Assembly (NCBI GenBank): GCA_902728285.1
Contig: CACVBU010000367.1
Span: 1,240,001-1,304,000 of the forward strand
Direction: 5' to 3'
DNA: 64,000 nt
Source of the DNA: Clytia hemisphaerica
Taxonomy: Eukaryota; Cnidaria; Hydrozoa; Leptothecata; Clytiidae
Notes under the pieces: model-generated
The model's input: only the letters and a program-made list of their open reading frames with translations
Databases searched by the model: none
Told to the model about the DNA's origin: nothing
Shown here: positions 40,711 to 52,428 of the stretch, one piece after another
Layout: each line of letters begins with the position of its first letter
Position numbering within the stretch: the stretch's first letter is position 1
Position numbers and translations under genes: made by a program

Positions 40711-41356
40711 GGACTTTATATGCTTTGGGAGGGTTTCCTATATTTTGATGATCAATTTATTCGATATCCCTTTTGCTTTTTTGTTTTTTTATCAATATCT
40801 CTCATCTCCCCTAGAAAAAAATATTCTAATGATAACTAGCCGTTTATAAAGAAATTTGTCTTTTAAAGCACAGTTTCCGCCATTTTATGTTGTTATGGTA
40901 ACTTTGACAAGTGAGGGTGAGAAATTGTTAGGAAAGGTTTAGAAATGGTTCTCTTGGCTTTGGATAAATGATTCATCTTGGTTTTGATATTACTTTAGCA
41001 AATACATTTTTTTGTTTTTTGGAAAAATAGTTGACCCAAATTCTGGCTTTTAACCTCTTCTAGCCACTTTTTTTATTTTGACTGTCGAAATCCTGACTTA
41101 CATGCAAAATAGGTTATTTCGAAAAACACTCTGTCAGAGGCATATTTAAACTCATTTTTGTTCTTTATCCAATCCAGCGTTTGTACAAAAACCACGCGGG
41201 TCGCACAACTTATGTACGATTTCAGTGGCTTCAAATCCTACGTAGAAGATTCGACTTTAAACTTTGTCTTTATCTTATTGCTGGGTGGAACTGCAATAGG
41301 AAATTGACCTCAAGATAGTAGCCAGACGTTTGATTGGCTAGAAGATTTTTCCCGAC
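40711..41356. other. No gene seen
   Basis: AT-rich flank to the right of the foldback element. No exon, RNA gene or repeat recognised. Confidence 0.45.
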
Positions 41357-41359
41357 TTA

Positions 41360-41513
41360 TAGACGATATCGGCTTCACATGAAAACTCAGATTTGACCCC
41401 TGAGAATTCCCTTGTGTGGAAAAAATTTCACCGTGAACTTTTTTCCGCGCAAAGCATTGTGGGCAATATTCGGGGGTCAAATCTGAGTTTTCACGTTAAG
41501 CCGATATCGTCTA
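41360..41513. mobile_element. MITE with TAGACGATATCGGCTT ends and TTA duplication
   Basis: 154 bp. Ends are inverse copies over about 40 bp (TAGACGATATCGGCTTCAC; continuing AAAACTCAGATTTGACCCC). TTA lies at 41357-41359 and 41514-41516, the 3-bp TWA target of PIF/Harbinger-type elements. Confidence 0.85.
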
Positions 41514-41516
41514 TTA

Positions 41517-42189
41517 ATGAACTATTTTTTAATCAAGCGGTATTTTTTAAGTGATTTACCCCTCATGTCAAACCTTTTTACCCCTAAAAAAGGGATATGA
41601 CTAAGTCCTGGTATAGTTTGAAATGTCAAAATTCAAATAGAAATCTTGTAAATAAAACCCTGTGTGATTCAGGGCCATTCAGTTTAATGTAATGCCATCG
41701 TCTATTTATGTCTATAGATTTGTCAGTACAGGTAGTTCATTTCCGATGTTTTGTTTTGACATCCTTAATTGAAATCCATAGGAAGTTTATTTATCATTAA
41801 GTTAACAGATTTAATTAATTTATTTGATTAGAGTAAAACTTGGTATGAGGTCCAAGGTTTCTGAACGATAATAGTAAATTAAAGATTTCTAGACTGCATT
41901 GACTGCACACAGTTTTTTTATTTGCCAGTATATAAAAACATCGTTTTAAATTTTTCAATATATTCTTTAACCTCATGTTGCTGTATATAATATTTAAAAT
42001 ATTTTTTTTGACATTTTTTTGCCCGCAGTGTGCAATTTTATATTCCTATATTGCTGATTTTTTTTCACTCGCAGCGGCGGAATAAAATATCAAGCCACTG
42101 AGAATCTCTTTTGGCCTCCTGCATTGTTGAGCAATTACAGTATATAATTAGCTTCCGGAATTTTCGCAATACACATTATTAGGTAGAAT
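41517..42189. other. No gene seen
   Basis: AT-rich. No supported feature. Confidence 0.45.
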
Positions 42190-42672
42190 GCTTTTTGATA
42201 TAGGGGATACTTACCTTATCGGCCAAAACTTAGTCGGCCTTAATTATTAGTTGGCCCTAATTTCAGTCACTTCGTCAAAATTTAGTCACTAAAGGCCGAC
42301 TAATAATTAAGACCGACTAAAAATTTGGGCCATTTCTAAGTTTACAAGCAGATGGAAAATAGGAGAAAGCTTAAAATACTGGAAAATAAGGAAAGCTGAA
42401 TTATAAACTTTTAAATTAGCTAAAATTTTTAGTCGGCCCACATTTTTAGTCGGCCCTAATTTTATTCACCAAGCCAAAATTTAGTCACTTAGGGTCGACT
42501 AAGTTTTGGCCGATAAGGTATCGTGTATAAAATTCCCGTCCGAGAATTATCCAAATTTTGGGGTTACCAGTTTCAATTTTTTTAAAAGCTTTAAAAACCC
42601 AATGATTGTAACTCTCGGACGAGAATATCATACACAATATACGCATCCCCTAAAAAACATATCAGAAGGGAT
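42190..42672. mobile_element. MITE interrupted by a second MITE
   Basis: The left end (TTTTTGATATAGGGGATACT, resuming after 42520 as CGTGTATAAAATTCCCGTCC) matches the inverse of the right end (GGGGATGCGTATTGTGTATG, ATATTCTCGTCCGAGA). The match only aligns if 42214-42518 plus one TA is removed. Confidence 0.75.
42214..42518. mobile_element. TA-flanked MITE (CCTTATCGGCCAAAACTTAG ends)
   Basis: 305 bp. Inverted ends CCTTATCGGCCAAAACTTAG, with TA at 42212-42213 and 42519-42520. Internal TTAGTCGGCC repeats. Shares the CCTTATCGG terminus with 18781-25687. Confidence 0.9.
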
Positions 42673-45600
42673 GCGTGCAGCCTAATTATTAGGGAGAATA
42701 TTTTGGAAATCATGAGACAGTTTTTCACCTTTTTATAAAATGAAAATTAACCTTAAAACCAAGGTTAGCCAAAATATGTAGACAACATGGATTTCAAATT
42801 TTCGACCACGCCTCTTATTTTTTGTTTGTTTGTCCCAGGTCACGTCGACTTTTTTTCCCATATTTGGAAATTGACAATAACGTGACTACCCAGTGAGGAT
42901 GAGTCTTTTTGTTTGAGACGCCCATTTGAAAACAAAAGAGAAACGGATGTTCTATTTTTCTGTTCAGCCAATCAGATGGCTCTATTTGTGAACGTTCGAA
43001 TGTTCTATTTTTGTGACATGTAAACAAAAATTTTTCTTTCACGTGTTGTCATTTGATGAACAAAGGTCAACGAGGAAAGTCAGAAAGACTGCCTTGGGTA
43101 AGAATTTTGACTGTTTTGAATTTTTTACTTTTTTTATATAAAAGCATATTAGATTTTTGTTCGGCGTAACGAAAAAGTTTCTTAGATATTCACAAAGGGT
43201 ACTCTTCACAGATTTCTGTAAAGCCCAAAGGGCTAGAGAAATAGGAAAATTTCAACTTTTTATCCCTTGAAAGATCGAAATTTGGTCAAAATTGGTCAAA
43301 TTTGCCCCAATAAGGGTTGTAAAATTCACAAAATTTTCCTTTGTTTTTTTTTTCCTTTTTAGTCCCGGTAGGGTTCCAAGGGTCGAAAGTCGGGTGGTCT
43401 TTTTAAAAGAATATCGAAAGATTTTCGCCCTTTAACATTTGATACTACAGTTAGCTTATTTTCTCGTCATAAGTTTGAGCAAAACATTAGAAAAATCTTT
43501 TCTTCACATTCAAAATTGGTCGGATAGTCAAATGAAAAGTTTGAGTTCATGAAATTTATTTGGATGTCGGAAATAGGAGGTTCTATTTTCTTCTGCCTGT
43601 TTCTTTACATTATGAGAATTCCAACTGGAAACAGGAACCCCATAGGAATTTAATCAGTTCCACCATTTCCTATTGATAATAGTAAAAATGTTTTGGTCCT
43701 AAATATTGTTTTTTGGTCACTAGTATATATTTAGTGTGAAAAATTTTTGGTCCATTTTATGTCAAAATATTATTTTCCTCCTCATTTGTTTTCTTTCGTC
43801 ATTCTTTTCTAATTGCAAAACATTTTCTCAGACTTTATCAAAATACTTGAACATATATTACAAATTTATAATGATAAAAGATGAAATGAACAGTTGTTCT
43901 ACCTCAAATGAGTAGGTAATGATTTAAATAAGTCATTCAATTTTAAATGCTTGCATTTCTTTTTGCAACTTTCATCGCGACAGAAATAAAATTTCCCTTT
44001 ATTAACTGGCGCCATAACGTGTACAGACTGCGTTTTGTTTGCGAAAACCAAAACATCCGAACGTTCGAAATGTAAAACGTTCGAAATGTAAAAACGCTCG
44101 AATTTGTAAACAAAAAATAGACAAGGCTGGTGGGAAAGAAATGTGAAACATTTTGTAGGTCAGAGATTATTTTAGTGGCGGTTGAGTTTAGAGACCATGT
44201 CAAATCATTTTTCATTCATATGATATTGAAAAAGGGGACATTATTATCTATAGATAACATATTATTGTAATCACAAGTTTTTAATGGGGCAACAAATTTT
44301 AAATTTCAACGAAAATATTCATGCGTATTCCTTATCTTTTCGCAAGGTTTACCGTTATTTGCTTATTTTCAGTGATATTTTTTAAACAAAAGGGAGGACC
44401 AGAAAATCAAGGATTTCTCCCGAAATCTCCGTGATATGCTACTGTGCTCTTAAAATGTCGATTATAGTTAACTATCTTCATAATTGCTAAAGAGTTTTGG
44501 ATGAGATTAAGGGAGTAGTCACGGAAAAACTAGGTCTTGTCAAAAAGGACCATTTTAATCATCGGGCACTCATTTTTCGCTGTTGAATCAGTATAAAATT
44601 TACTTAATACAGTTAATAGACTTATTTTAAAGTTTTTGAATGTTTTTTCCCAGAGTATTTCGGAGTAAAATATGATAAATTAATCCAAAGCTTTACTAAT
44701 AAACATATTTTCTGTACGAAAATGACAGGACTATAATTAATCCTCTGGCACTCTTCAAAAGAGTTTTTTTGCCGTAAAAATGTTTTATAGTGTATTCAAA
44801 AGACAAACCGCAAGCAAAACCCCCAAAATTATAAGAGTAGATAAAGCTAATGGAGAAAATGTTATTTTCTAAGAAATCGAAAATGACCCCTCAAATCATC
44901 AAATACTCCTGAATTTCCAAATGTTTTTGGCTAAACCCAATCTTAAGGCCTAAAAGCACTCATATCAAAAGTTTTAAGTTCATATTTGAACTGCAACATC
45001 TAAAAAATTGAGATGACTTTTTGTATCTTTGCTTGGAGGGACTAAATCGAATCATTTACTACTCATAACTTTAGACCAATATTGCTGTAAGCCTATTAAT
45101 GCTAAACATCTCTAAACTTCAAAAATGGAAGGACCAATCTTATCTTAACCCTTTAAGACTTTGCGTCCCCGTACTCTGCAAATGACGTCTTTCTAGCTTT
45201 AAAAGTTTTATGGCTATCTTACAATTAGTGATGGAGGTGAAAAATAACGATTTTGATACAGCCAAAAAAAAACAAGTCCATATGCTTTGGAGAGAGCGAT
45301 TTTTAAGTAAAGTTTTAAAGGTATTTTATTCATGTTTGAAAAGGTGTATTTTGAAAGAATTGTCAGAAAGTAAATTTCATTTTTGTTCACTTTCCGAGGC
45401 GAGAAAGTTAACATTGAATAAGATTGTCGAACATGTGCCTGTGGAACTCAAAACTCGGAAAAAGTTTCGGTTTGGTTCGGTGTTAAATAACTCTCCTTAA
45501 CCACACTCTATAACTCGGACAATTTGCGATTGATATTTAGCCTGTTTGAGTTATGGAGACTTTGATGTACCATTACAGACCCTTGTGTCACAGGTTTCGG

Positions 45601-46430
45601 TGGGAGCCCCGCCCCACGTGAAAATTTCGCCAAAATTTCGTTCCAGATGAGAAAAAAAACCCCTCATTTTCAGCCCAACTGGGAAATTGACTTCGTTTTT
45701 ATTCGCATTTTAAATTCAATGACTTCAATGGAAAAACTGTACTCCAAAACTAACCCACTGTATTTTTTGACCTAAGAACAATAAAATTTTCATCCTAACT
45801 GTGAGAAGAAGCTCCATTGGGGCTCCGAGACAGGAAATATTTAGTCTTAAGATATTTTTTCATGATATAGAAAGGGAGTGCACCTCTTATGCTCCCCGGG
45901 AGGGGGCGAGGGAAGGGGGAGAGTTGTTATCTCTTTTGCTGAATTGTAGGAGATGTTAAAATGATATCCTTAATGGAAGAAACAACGAAACGATTCACAT
46001 ACCTCATGACATATCGAACTTCTTAAAATCAGTGTCCTGTTTTCTCTTTACATCAAAGCCCCTTTATTTACCCCCTCCCACGTATTTCCGTTTTGTGCGA
46101 ACTAACTTTCCCCTTTTTCTCCGTTGAAGGAGTGTGCCAATATCCATATAAGGGATGCGATAGAAAGAAGCACTCTCCCTCTCCTGTCCCACATCTCAAC
46201 CATCTTTGTTCTCCCGTTCTCAGTTGAATTTTTTTTGGTATTAAATTTGTAAAAGAGTGACATCATTTCCTTACATTAGAGTTTAGATATGGTATCATAA
46301 AGCCATTTTTGTTTTGAAATACCTCGAATATTTTGTAAGACTCATCCCATCCTTTACTTAAATCATTCTGATATTCTTTATAAGGTCTAACACAAAATAA
46401 CAGTTATTTATCGAACACAGTTGACCCTCT
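42673..46430. other. Long stretch without supported gene
   Basis: AT-rich. GAACGTTCGAA words with nearby TGTAAACAAAAA occur at about 42985-43035 and 44055-44120, possibly element ends in opposite contexts. A 96-codon open stretch at 45210 has no recognisable features. No RNA gene seen. Confidence 0.5.
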
Positions 46431-46500
46431 CCTAATTCGATTTCCAAGGGGGCATTGGATTTTAATCGAATAAGGGAGCGTATGGAATAAGGGAGCGTCG
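46430..46500. repeat. Transposon-end fragment
   Basis: CAGTTGACCCTCTCCTAATTCG followed by TCGAATAAGGGAGCG resembles a pogo/Tc1-like terminal repeat with its internal hairpin. Only one end is visible. Confidence 0.4.
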
Positions 46501-46944
46501 TTAATGAGAGTTTCTTGTTGATGAAACTGACTTTCAATATTATCAAATAATGGCGCGTATTTAGAGAGTATTGACAAAATCCGATAATTTGTGTATTTAT
46601 TTGTTCAAACGATTTATATAGGGTCATAAAAAGATTTTTTGATTAAAACCTATGTCTATGTATGTTTTAATGTAAGATTTTTTTAATAGTATTTTTTAAA
46701 GAAATTTGAGCAAGTTTTGTATCTGGTTACAGAATTCAATTTGCAAAATTATTAAACATTCCAGCAAACTTCCTACGCTGTTTGTTGATTGACTGGATTT
46801 TCATTTTCTGGTAGATTATGTTTTTGGCGTGTGATCAAGGTTTCAACATTAACGAGTTTTCTTTTTTGTGGAAATAATTCAGAGGAAGGATTTTACAGAA
46901 CACTTGTTTGAGTTTGTAATGCGGTGATGTAGTGTTGATAAACT

Positions 46945-47592
46945 TGTGACACGGGTATTTTATCTGCGTATGACAAGACTGAATGGTCAGACCCTAGTTC
47001 TTCCTAAAGTGTCACGCAATCCGAGTTCAAACAGGTAGCTTTCGCACGATCTATATATGAAGATATAGAAAGGCCAAGACACAAGAAACTGACAAGATAG
47101 ATCTCCACTTAGAGATATAAAATAAAAAGTATTATTTTGAATTAGAACTTGTTACAAAGATGACGATTAGAAAATCAAATAAAACCTACTTAGTATATTA
47201 GTCTCTATCTTCCAGACGTGTGGTATATGATAGCGTTATTCCGTTCAGATATAAGTCATCCGTTCAGACATAAGTCGTCCGATGTGAACTGTAGTTGCGA
47301 GATCTTGTTGCGCTTTACTTCACGACCGTTCTCCTTTTCTCCGTTCTTCTTCTTTCCCTTTCGTTTTCTGTCTCCGGTTATCTCTCTCTTCTGTCATGTT
47401 TTTGGGTCCTATTTATATCATTTTTCTGATATGCAATTTCACTATGGATTGTCGTTAGGACCCGGACGGAAGTCGTTTTGTGTATTATATAACGTCGTTT
47501 ATGGGGCCTAGCGGAAGTGTCGTTAGCCCCCAAATTGATTTCCTGTTTTTTAGCAATTAATGTTTCTTATTACATGAAAACGCTTCATCACA
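46945..47592 (-). repeat. 3' LTR
   Basis: Almost identical to 52429-53075. I noted G/A at about 46995, a C/T near 46969 and one extra base near 47411. Confidence 0.95.
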
Positions 47593-47604
47593 CTCCTCCC
47601 AACC
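47593..47604 (-). promoter_or_regulatory. Polypurine tract
   Basis: GGTTGGGAGGAG directly precedes the 3' LTR start TGTGATG on the minus strand; it would prime plus-strand DNA synthesis. Confidence 0.7.
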
Positions 47605-47810
47605 ATAGCGTACTGATGTCCTCATCAGTTCATAAGTTCATCATAGGCGGTTATTTATTAAATACGAAATTAATGTTAGTTTAGTTAAAGCTAGCAGCAT
47701 TGCTTAGTAAAAAAAAGGAAATTAAAATAAAATCTTCGTCTAAAACGAGTATCGTTTGGGTCCTTCAACGTGCCATCAATCATCTTGGTTACGGATACGA
47801 TTTCATTTCG

Positions 47811-50800
47811 TTAACAAAAATATCTTTTTCGAGTGTTTATCACTTGGAGTCTTTGTTTGATGAAAAATTTTTCTTTGCAGTTTTCATAATTTTGATTTGT
47901 TTCAACGTGGATGAAAGGCTTGCCTTGCTTTCTTGATTTCGTTTTTTCATTATTTGTGAAATTGAAATTCGGTGGGTAAGGTTGAGGAACCGGATCGGAT
48001 GGAAAAGGAACAGGAACAGGTGTATTACAATAAGGGGGAGCAGGATCAAGTAGACCAAGTGGAGCAGAATCAGGTGGAACAGGATCAAGTCGATTGGGAA
48101 TAGGCGGATCAGGAACAGGTGCATCGTAATTCGGTGGATCAGGATCGCATGGATCAGGAGCAGGTGGATCACAATCATGTGGTACATGAACAGGTGGAAC
48201 AGGATCAGGATCAGATGGAACAGGAACAGATGGAACAGGATCAGGTAGACCAAATGGAACAGAATCAGGTGGATCAGGATCAGGTGGCTCAGGATCAAGT
48301 GGATTGGGAACAGGCGGATCAGGAACAGGTGCATCAGGATCAAGTGGATCGGGAACAGGTGGAACAGGATCAGTTGGAACAGAATCAGGTGGATCAGGAT
48401 CAGGTGGATCAAGATCAAGTGGATTGGGAACAGGTGGATCAGGAACAGGTGCATCAGGATCAAGTGGATCGGGAACAGGTGGAACAGCATCAGTTGGAAC
48501 AGAATCAGGTGGATCAGGATCAGGTGCATCAGGATCAGGTGCATCAGGATCAAGTGGATCGGGAACAGGTGGAACAGGATCAGTTGGAACAGAATCAGGT
48601 GGATCAGGATCAGGTGGATCAAGATCAAGTGGATTGGGAACAGGTGGATCAGGAACAGGTGCATCAGGATCAAGTGGATCGGGAACAGGTGGAACAGCAT
48701 CAGTTGGAACAGAATCAGGTGGATCAGGATCAGGTGGATCAGGATCAAGTGGATTGGGAACAGGCGGATCAGGAACAGGTGGATCAGGATCAAGTGGATC
48801 AGGAACAGGTGGAACAGCATCAGTTAGAACAGAATCAGGTGGATCAGGACCAGGTGGATCAGGATCAAGTGCATCAAATGGATCAGGATCAGATGGGTCA
48901 TAATCAGATGGATCATAATCAGGTGCATCATAATGAGGTGCATCATAATGAGGTGGATTAGGATAAAATGGGACAGGAACAGGTGGATTAGGCTCAGGCA
49001 GATTAAATGGCACAGAATCAGGTTGATCAGGATCAAGTTGATCGGGAACAGGCGAATCAGGATCAAGTGCATCATAATCAGGTAGATTAGGATAAGGTGT
49101 GGCCGGAACAGGTGGGTCAGGAACAGGTGAATCATAATCAGGTGCATCGCAGTCAGGTGGATCACAATAAAATTGAACAGGAACAGGTGCATCGTAATCA
49201 GGTGGAACAGGATCAGGTGGATCATGATCAGGTGAAACATTGGCTGGAATAGGATTCGAATAGTCGTCTTCGAGAATAAGGGTTGGCAATATAATCTCAT
49301 TTTTGCATTTAGGTTGATCTTTACGTTCTGTAGAATACTTTTTGAAAACATGTTTCAGGAATTGATAATCTGCAGCAGTTTTCTCCCATGATTCCGAGTA
49401 CGGAACAAAGTTATCTTCATTGTTTTCGAAATTATTTTGAAGGTTTTTCGGTTCGCTTGCTTTGATGAGGCAGTTATGGTTGGCAGGGTAACTGGAATGA
49501 TTTCTGCTCTGGTGAGAGTCGCTTCCTCTGGCTTTGTTGTTGTGATTGTCGTCGTAAGGGTCATCGTGGCGGTGGTTGTTCGGAAAATGGTTGTCGTCGT
49601 AGGGATCATCGTGGCGGTGGTTTTTCGGAAAATAGTTGTCGTCGTAAGGATCATCGTGGCGGTGGTTGTTCGGAAAATGGTTGTCGTCGTAGGGGCCATC
49701 GTGGCGGTGGTTGTTCGGAAAATGGTTGTCGTCGTAGGGATCATCGTGACGGTGGTTGTTCGGACAATGATTGTCGTCGTAGGGGCCATCGTGACGGTGG
49801 TTGTTCGGACAATGATTGTCGTCGTAGGGGCCATCGTGACGGTGGTTGTTCGGACAATGATTGTCGTCGTAGGGATCATCGTGGCGGTGGTTGTTCGGAC
49901 AATGATTGTCGTCGTAGGGGCCATCGTGACGGTGGTTGTTCGGACAATGATTGTCGTCGTAGGGGCCATCGTGACGGTGGTTGTTCGGACAATGATTGTC
50001 GTCGTAGGGGCCATCGTGACGGTGGTTGTTCGGACAATGATTGTCGTCGTAGGGGCCATCGTGACGGTGGTTGTTCGGACAATGATTGTCGTCGTAGGGG
50101 CCATCGTGACGGTGGTTGTTCGGACAATGATTGTCGTCGTAGGGGCCATCGTGACGGTGGTTGTTCGGACAATGATTCTCGTCGTAGGGGCCATCGTGAC
50201 GGTGGTTGTTCGGACAATGATTCTCGTCGTAGGGGCCATCGTGACGGTGGTTGTTCGGACAATGATTGTCGTCGTAGGGGCCATCGTGACGGTGGTTGTT
50301 CGGACAATGATTGTCGTCGTAGGGGCCATCGTGACGGTGGTTGTTCGGACAATGATTGTCGTCGTAGGGGCCATCGTGACGGTGGTTGTTCGGACAATGA
50401 TTGTCGTCGTAGGGGCCATCGTGACGGTGGTTGTTCGGACAATGATTCTCGTCGTAGGGGCCATCGTGACGGTGGTTGTTCGGACAATGATTCTCGTCGT
50501 AGGGGCCATCGTGACGGTGGTTGTTCGGACAATGATTGTCGTCGTAGGGGCCATCGTGACGGTGGTTGTTCGGACAATGATTCTCGTCGTAGGGGCCATC
50601 GTGACGGTGGTTGTTCGGACAATGATTGTCGTCGTAGGGATCATCGTGACGGTGGTTGTTCGGACAATGATTCTCGTCGTAGGGGCCATCGTGACGGTGG
50701 TTGTTCGGACAATGATTCTCGTCGTAGGGGCCATCGTGACGGTGGTTGTTCGGACAATGATTCTCGTCGTAGGGGCCATCGTGACGGTGGTTGTTCGGAC

Positions 50801-51415
50801 AATGATTGTCGTCGTAGGGGCATCGTGACGGTGGTTGTTCGGACAATGATTCTCGTCGTAGGGGCCATCGTGACGGTGGTTGTTCGGACAATGATTGTCG
50901 TCGTAGGGATCATCGTGACGGTGGTTGTTCGGACAATGATTCTCGTCGTAGGGATCATCGTGACGGTGGTTGTTCGGACAATGATTCTCGTCGTAGGGGC
51001 CATCGTGATAAAGGAGGTAATGTTGTTTATTCATGGTGTAATCTTTGTAATGAAGTAGAGGATGGTCATCAGGATAGTCGTAAGGAGGATTTGTGTCATC
51101 ATAATTGTCGTAGTAGTAATAGTGGTTGTCCGTATCGCCGTTGTATTGGTGTTGATGAATGAAGTCATCGTGGTATGGATGTTTTTCATGATTGTTGTAG
51201 TGATCATTGTAAGCGTGGGTGTCGTATTGGGAATTCCAGTGGTGATCTTCATAATCATCGTCAAAGTAGTTTTTGTCGTCATATGGGTCGTGGAGTGAGT
51301 TTTCATTCTGGTTTCTTCTTTGGGCGGCAGCATCGGCATTACGTTGTTGTACGTCTGCCAACTCTCTTCTCAACTGCTGTATTTTTCGAATACATAATAC
51401 ATGTTCGAGATCCAT
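47811..51415 (-). CDS. Cys/His- and Pro/Asp-repeat protein of LTR element (one frameshift)
   Basis: Starts at ATG 51415 (MDLEHVLCIRKIQQLRRELA), a short coiled-coil-like, Gag-like N-terminus followed by a His/Asp/Tyr-rich stretch. Then about 30 copies of a 15-residue unit, PYDDNHCPNNHRHDG (one Cys and three His each, 45 bp). A linker (about 49250-49550; SESWEKTAADYQFLKHVFKK) follows, then a Pro/Asp repeat (DPDPPVPDP type, about 48000-49250) and a basic tail ending at 47811. A single C is missing at 50820/50821 compared with all other units, so the N-terminal 198 codons and the remaining roughly 1,000 lie in different frames. Both flanks of the lesion use the same repeat frame, so this is one gene. 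No known domain recognised; zinc or RNA binding is only a guess from composition. Confidence 0.8.
48000..49250 (-). repeat. 18-bp coding repeat (Pro/Asp) with higher-order units
   Basis: GGATCAGGATCAGGTGGA-type words on the plus strand. Higher-order blocks of roughly 160-200 bp around GGAACAGAATCAGGTGGATC recur several times between 48360 and 48860. Confidence 0.9.
49556..51005 (-). repeat. 45-bp tandem array, about 32 units
   Basis: The unit (plus strand) is ATGATTGTCGTCGTAGGGGC+CATCGTGACGGTGGTTGTTCGGACA. Variants: GATTCT/GATTGT (Glu/Asp), GGATCA/GGGCCA (Asp/Gly) and, in the leftmost units, GGCGGTGG and GGAAAATGG. Neighbouring units are often identical, indicating recent homogenisation. Because 45 is divisible by three and the unit lacks stops in several frames, long spurious open frames occur on both strands. 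Confidence 0.95.
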
Positions 51416-51862
51416 CGCGCTTACTAAAAGAGAGATAAAATCCCGAGAAATATTCTGTTCTATTTGAAGAAAATTTTTGAAAGCATGATTGTTTTAGAAA
51501 AATGACGTCACTCACGTCACAAAGAAAATTTTGTAAATATGTAAGAAGGAAGTAAATTTCTCTTGTAAAAAATATTTTACTACGTTTAATAAGATTCAAT
51601 TAAAAAATTCTATTTCTCCTCTCTCCTGTATTCAATAATTATACATTTTTTTCTCAACAAATTCATCAATTAAAATTACCTTCAGGAGAGAAATCACAAA
51701 TTAAAATAACAAGTATTGCAAAATTAACAAACGCAGTATCGTGTAAATGACAAAATAAAGTTTTTCCTTCAAATCAATTAATTCAATTTAGCCTGGATAT
51801 CCAAGCTCAAAATTTAAGAAAAAACAAAATTTACCTCAACATACAAAGTTCTTAAATTATAG

Positions 51863-52251
51863 AGCTTGGTCTCCCTAGAGAATGAAAGTGAAAACCCATG
51901 TTTCCTAGCCAACCCAGGGCAGCAAAACAGAAATTAATAAAAAGCAGTCTTACAAGATCTAAAACTATTAAAAACATCCAAAGATTACACCAAAGTCCAT
52001 AAAAAAGTTTGCATGCATTATCATGACCAACCATGTTTTCTTGGAAAATGAACTTGCCTCTGTTTTCTTCTTTTTCATGTTTTCGTGTAACAGAAAGCCC
52101 TATCTTCACTAGCAGCTGGAGGACTATCCTATTTTTGTTTCAGAATGCTCCACGCCGTGTAGATTGGTCCTTACGGCTTTAGCAAAGTGAGCGCAAGCAA
52201 GCGGACTGCATTCTCATACGAGAATGCAAAACGCTCTAGGGAGACCAGGCT
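51863..52251. mobile_element. MITE in leader of LTR element
   Basis: Inverted ends AGCTTGGTCTCCCTAGAG (51863) and AGCCTGGTCTCCCTAGAG (inverse, ending 52251). Nearby CTGGATATCCAAGC (51796) and CTGGATATCCAGGC (52302) flank it and may be an older surrounding element. Non-coding. Confidence 0.7.
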
Positions 52252-52409
52252 GTAAATCAGAACATAAAATATCTAAAACTAGACTGTGAAATAATTTACA
52301 GCCTGGATATCCAGGCTAAATTCAATTTTGTTTAGTCGTGAGCTTGCAAAATCTTTCTAAATAAACAAGTATACAAAAATTTGTTCAGATAAAACAGCGG
52401 CTACCAGAG

Positions 52410-52427
52410 ATCTCGGTAGAACCTCCA
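52410..52427 (-). promoter_or_regulatory. Primer-binding site, tRNA-Gln-like
   Basis: TGGAGGTTCTACCGAGAT starts with TGG (complement of CCA) one base from the LTR. It complements, with one wobble, the tRNA-Gln 3' end as I know it from animals. Confidence 0.65.
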
Positions 52428-52428
52428 G

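Noticed and set aside
45210-45500. 96-codon lysine-rich frame
   Set aside because: No recognisable feature and no flanking gene signals; left uncalled.
48119-48961. Plus-strand frames rich in DQ/VEQ or GSGTGGSG
   Set aside because: Antisense readings of the Pro/Asp repeat; no non-repeat coding flanks.
49437-50828. 463-codon plus-strand frame and other long frames over the 45-bp array
   Set aside because: Products of the stop-free 45-bp period. The minus-strand frame continuous with non-repeat N- and C-terminal sequence is the credible one.
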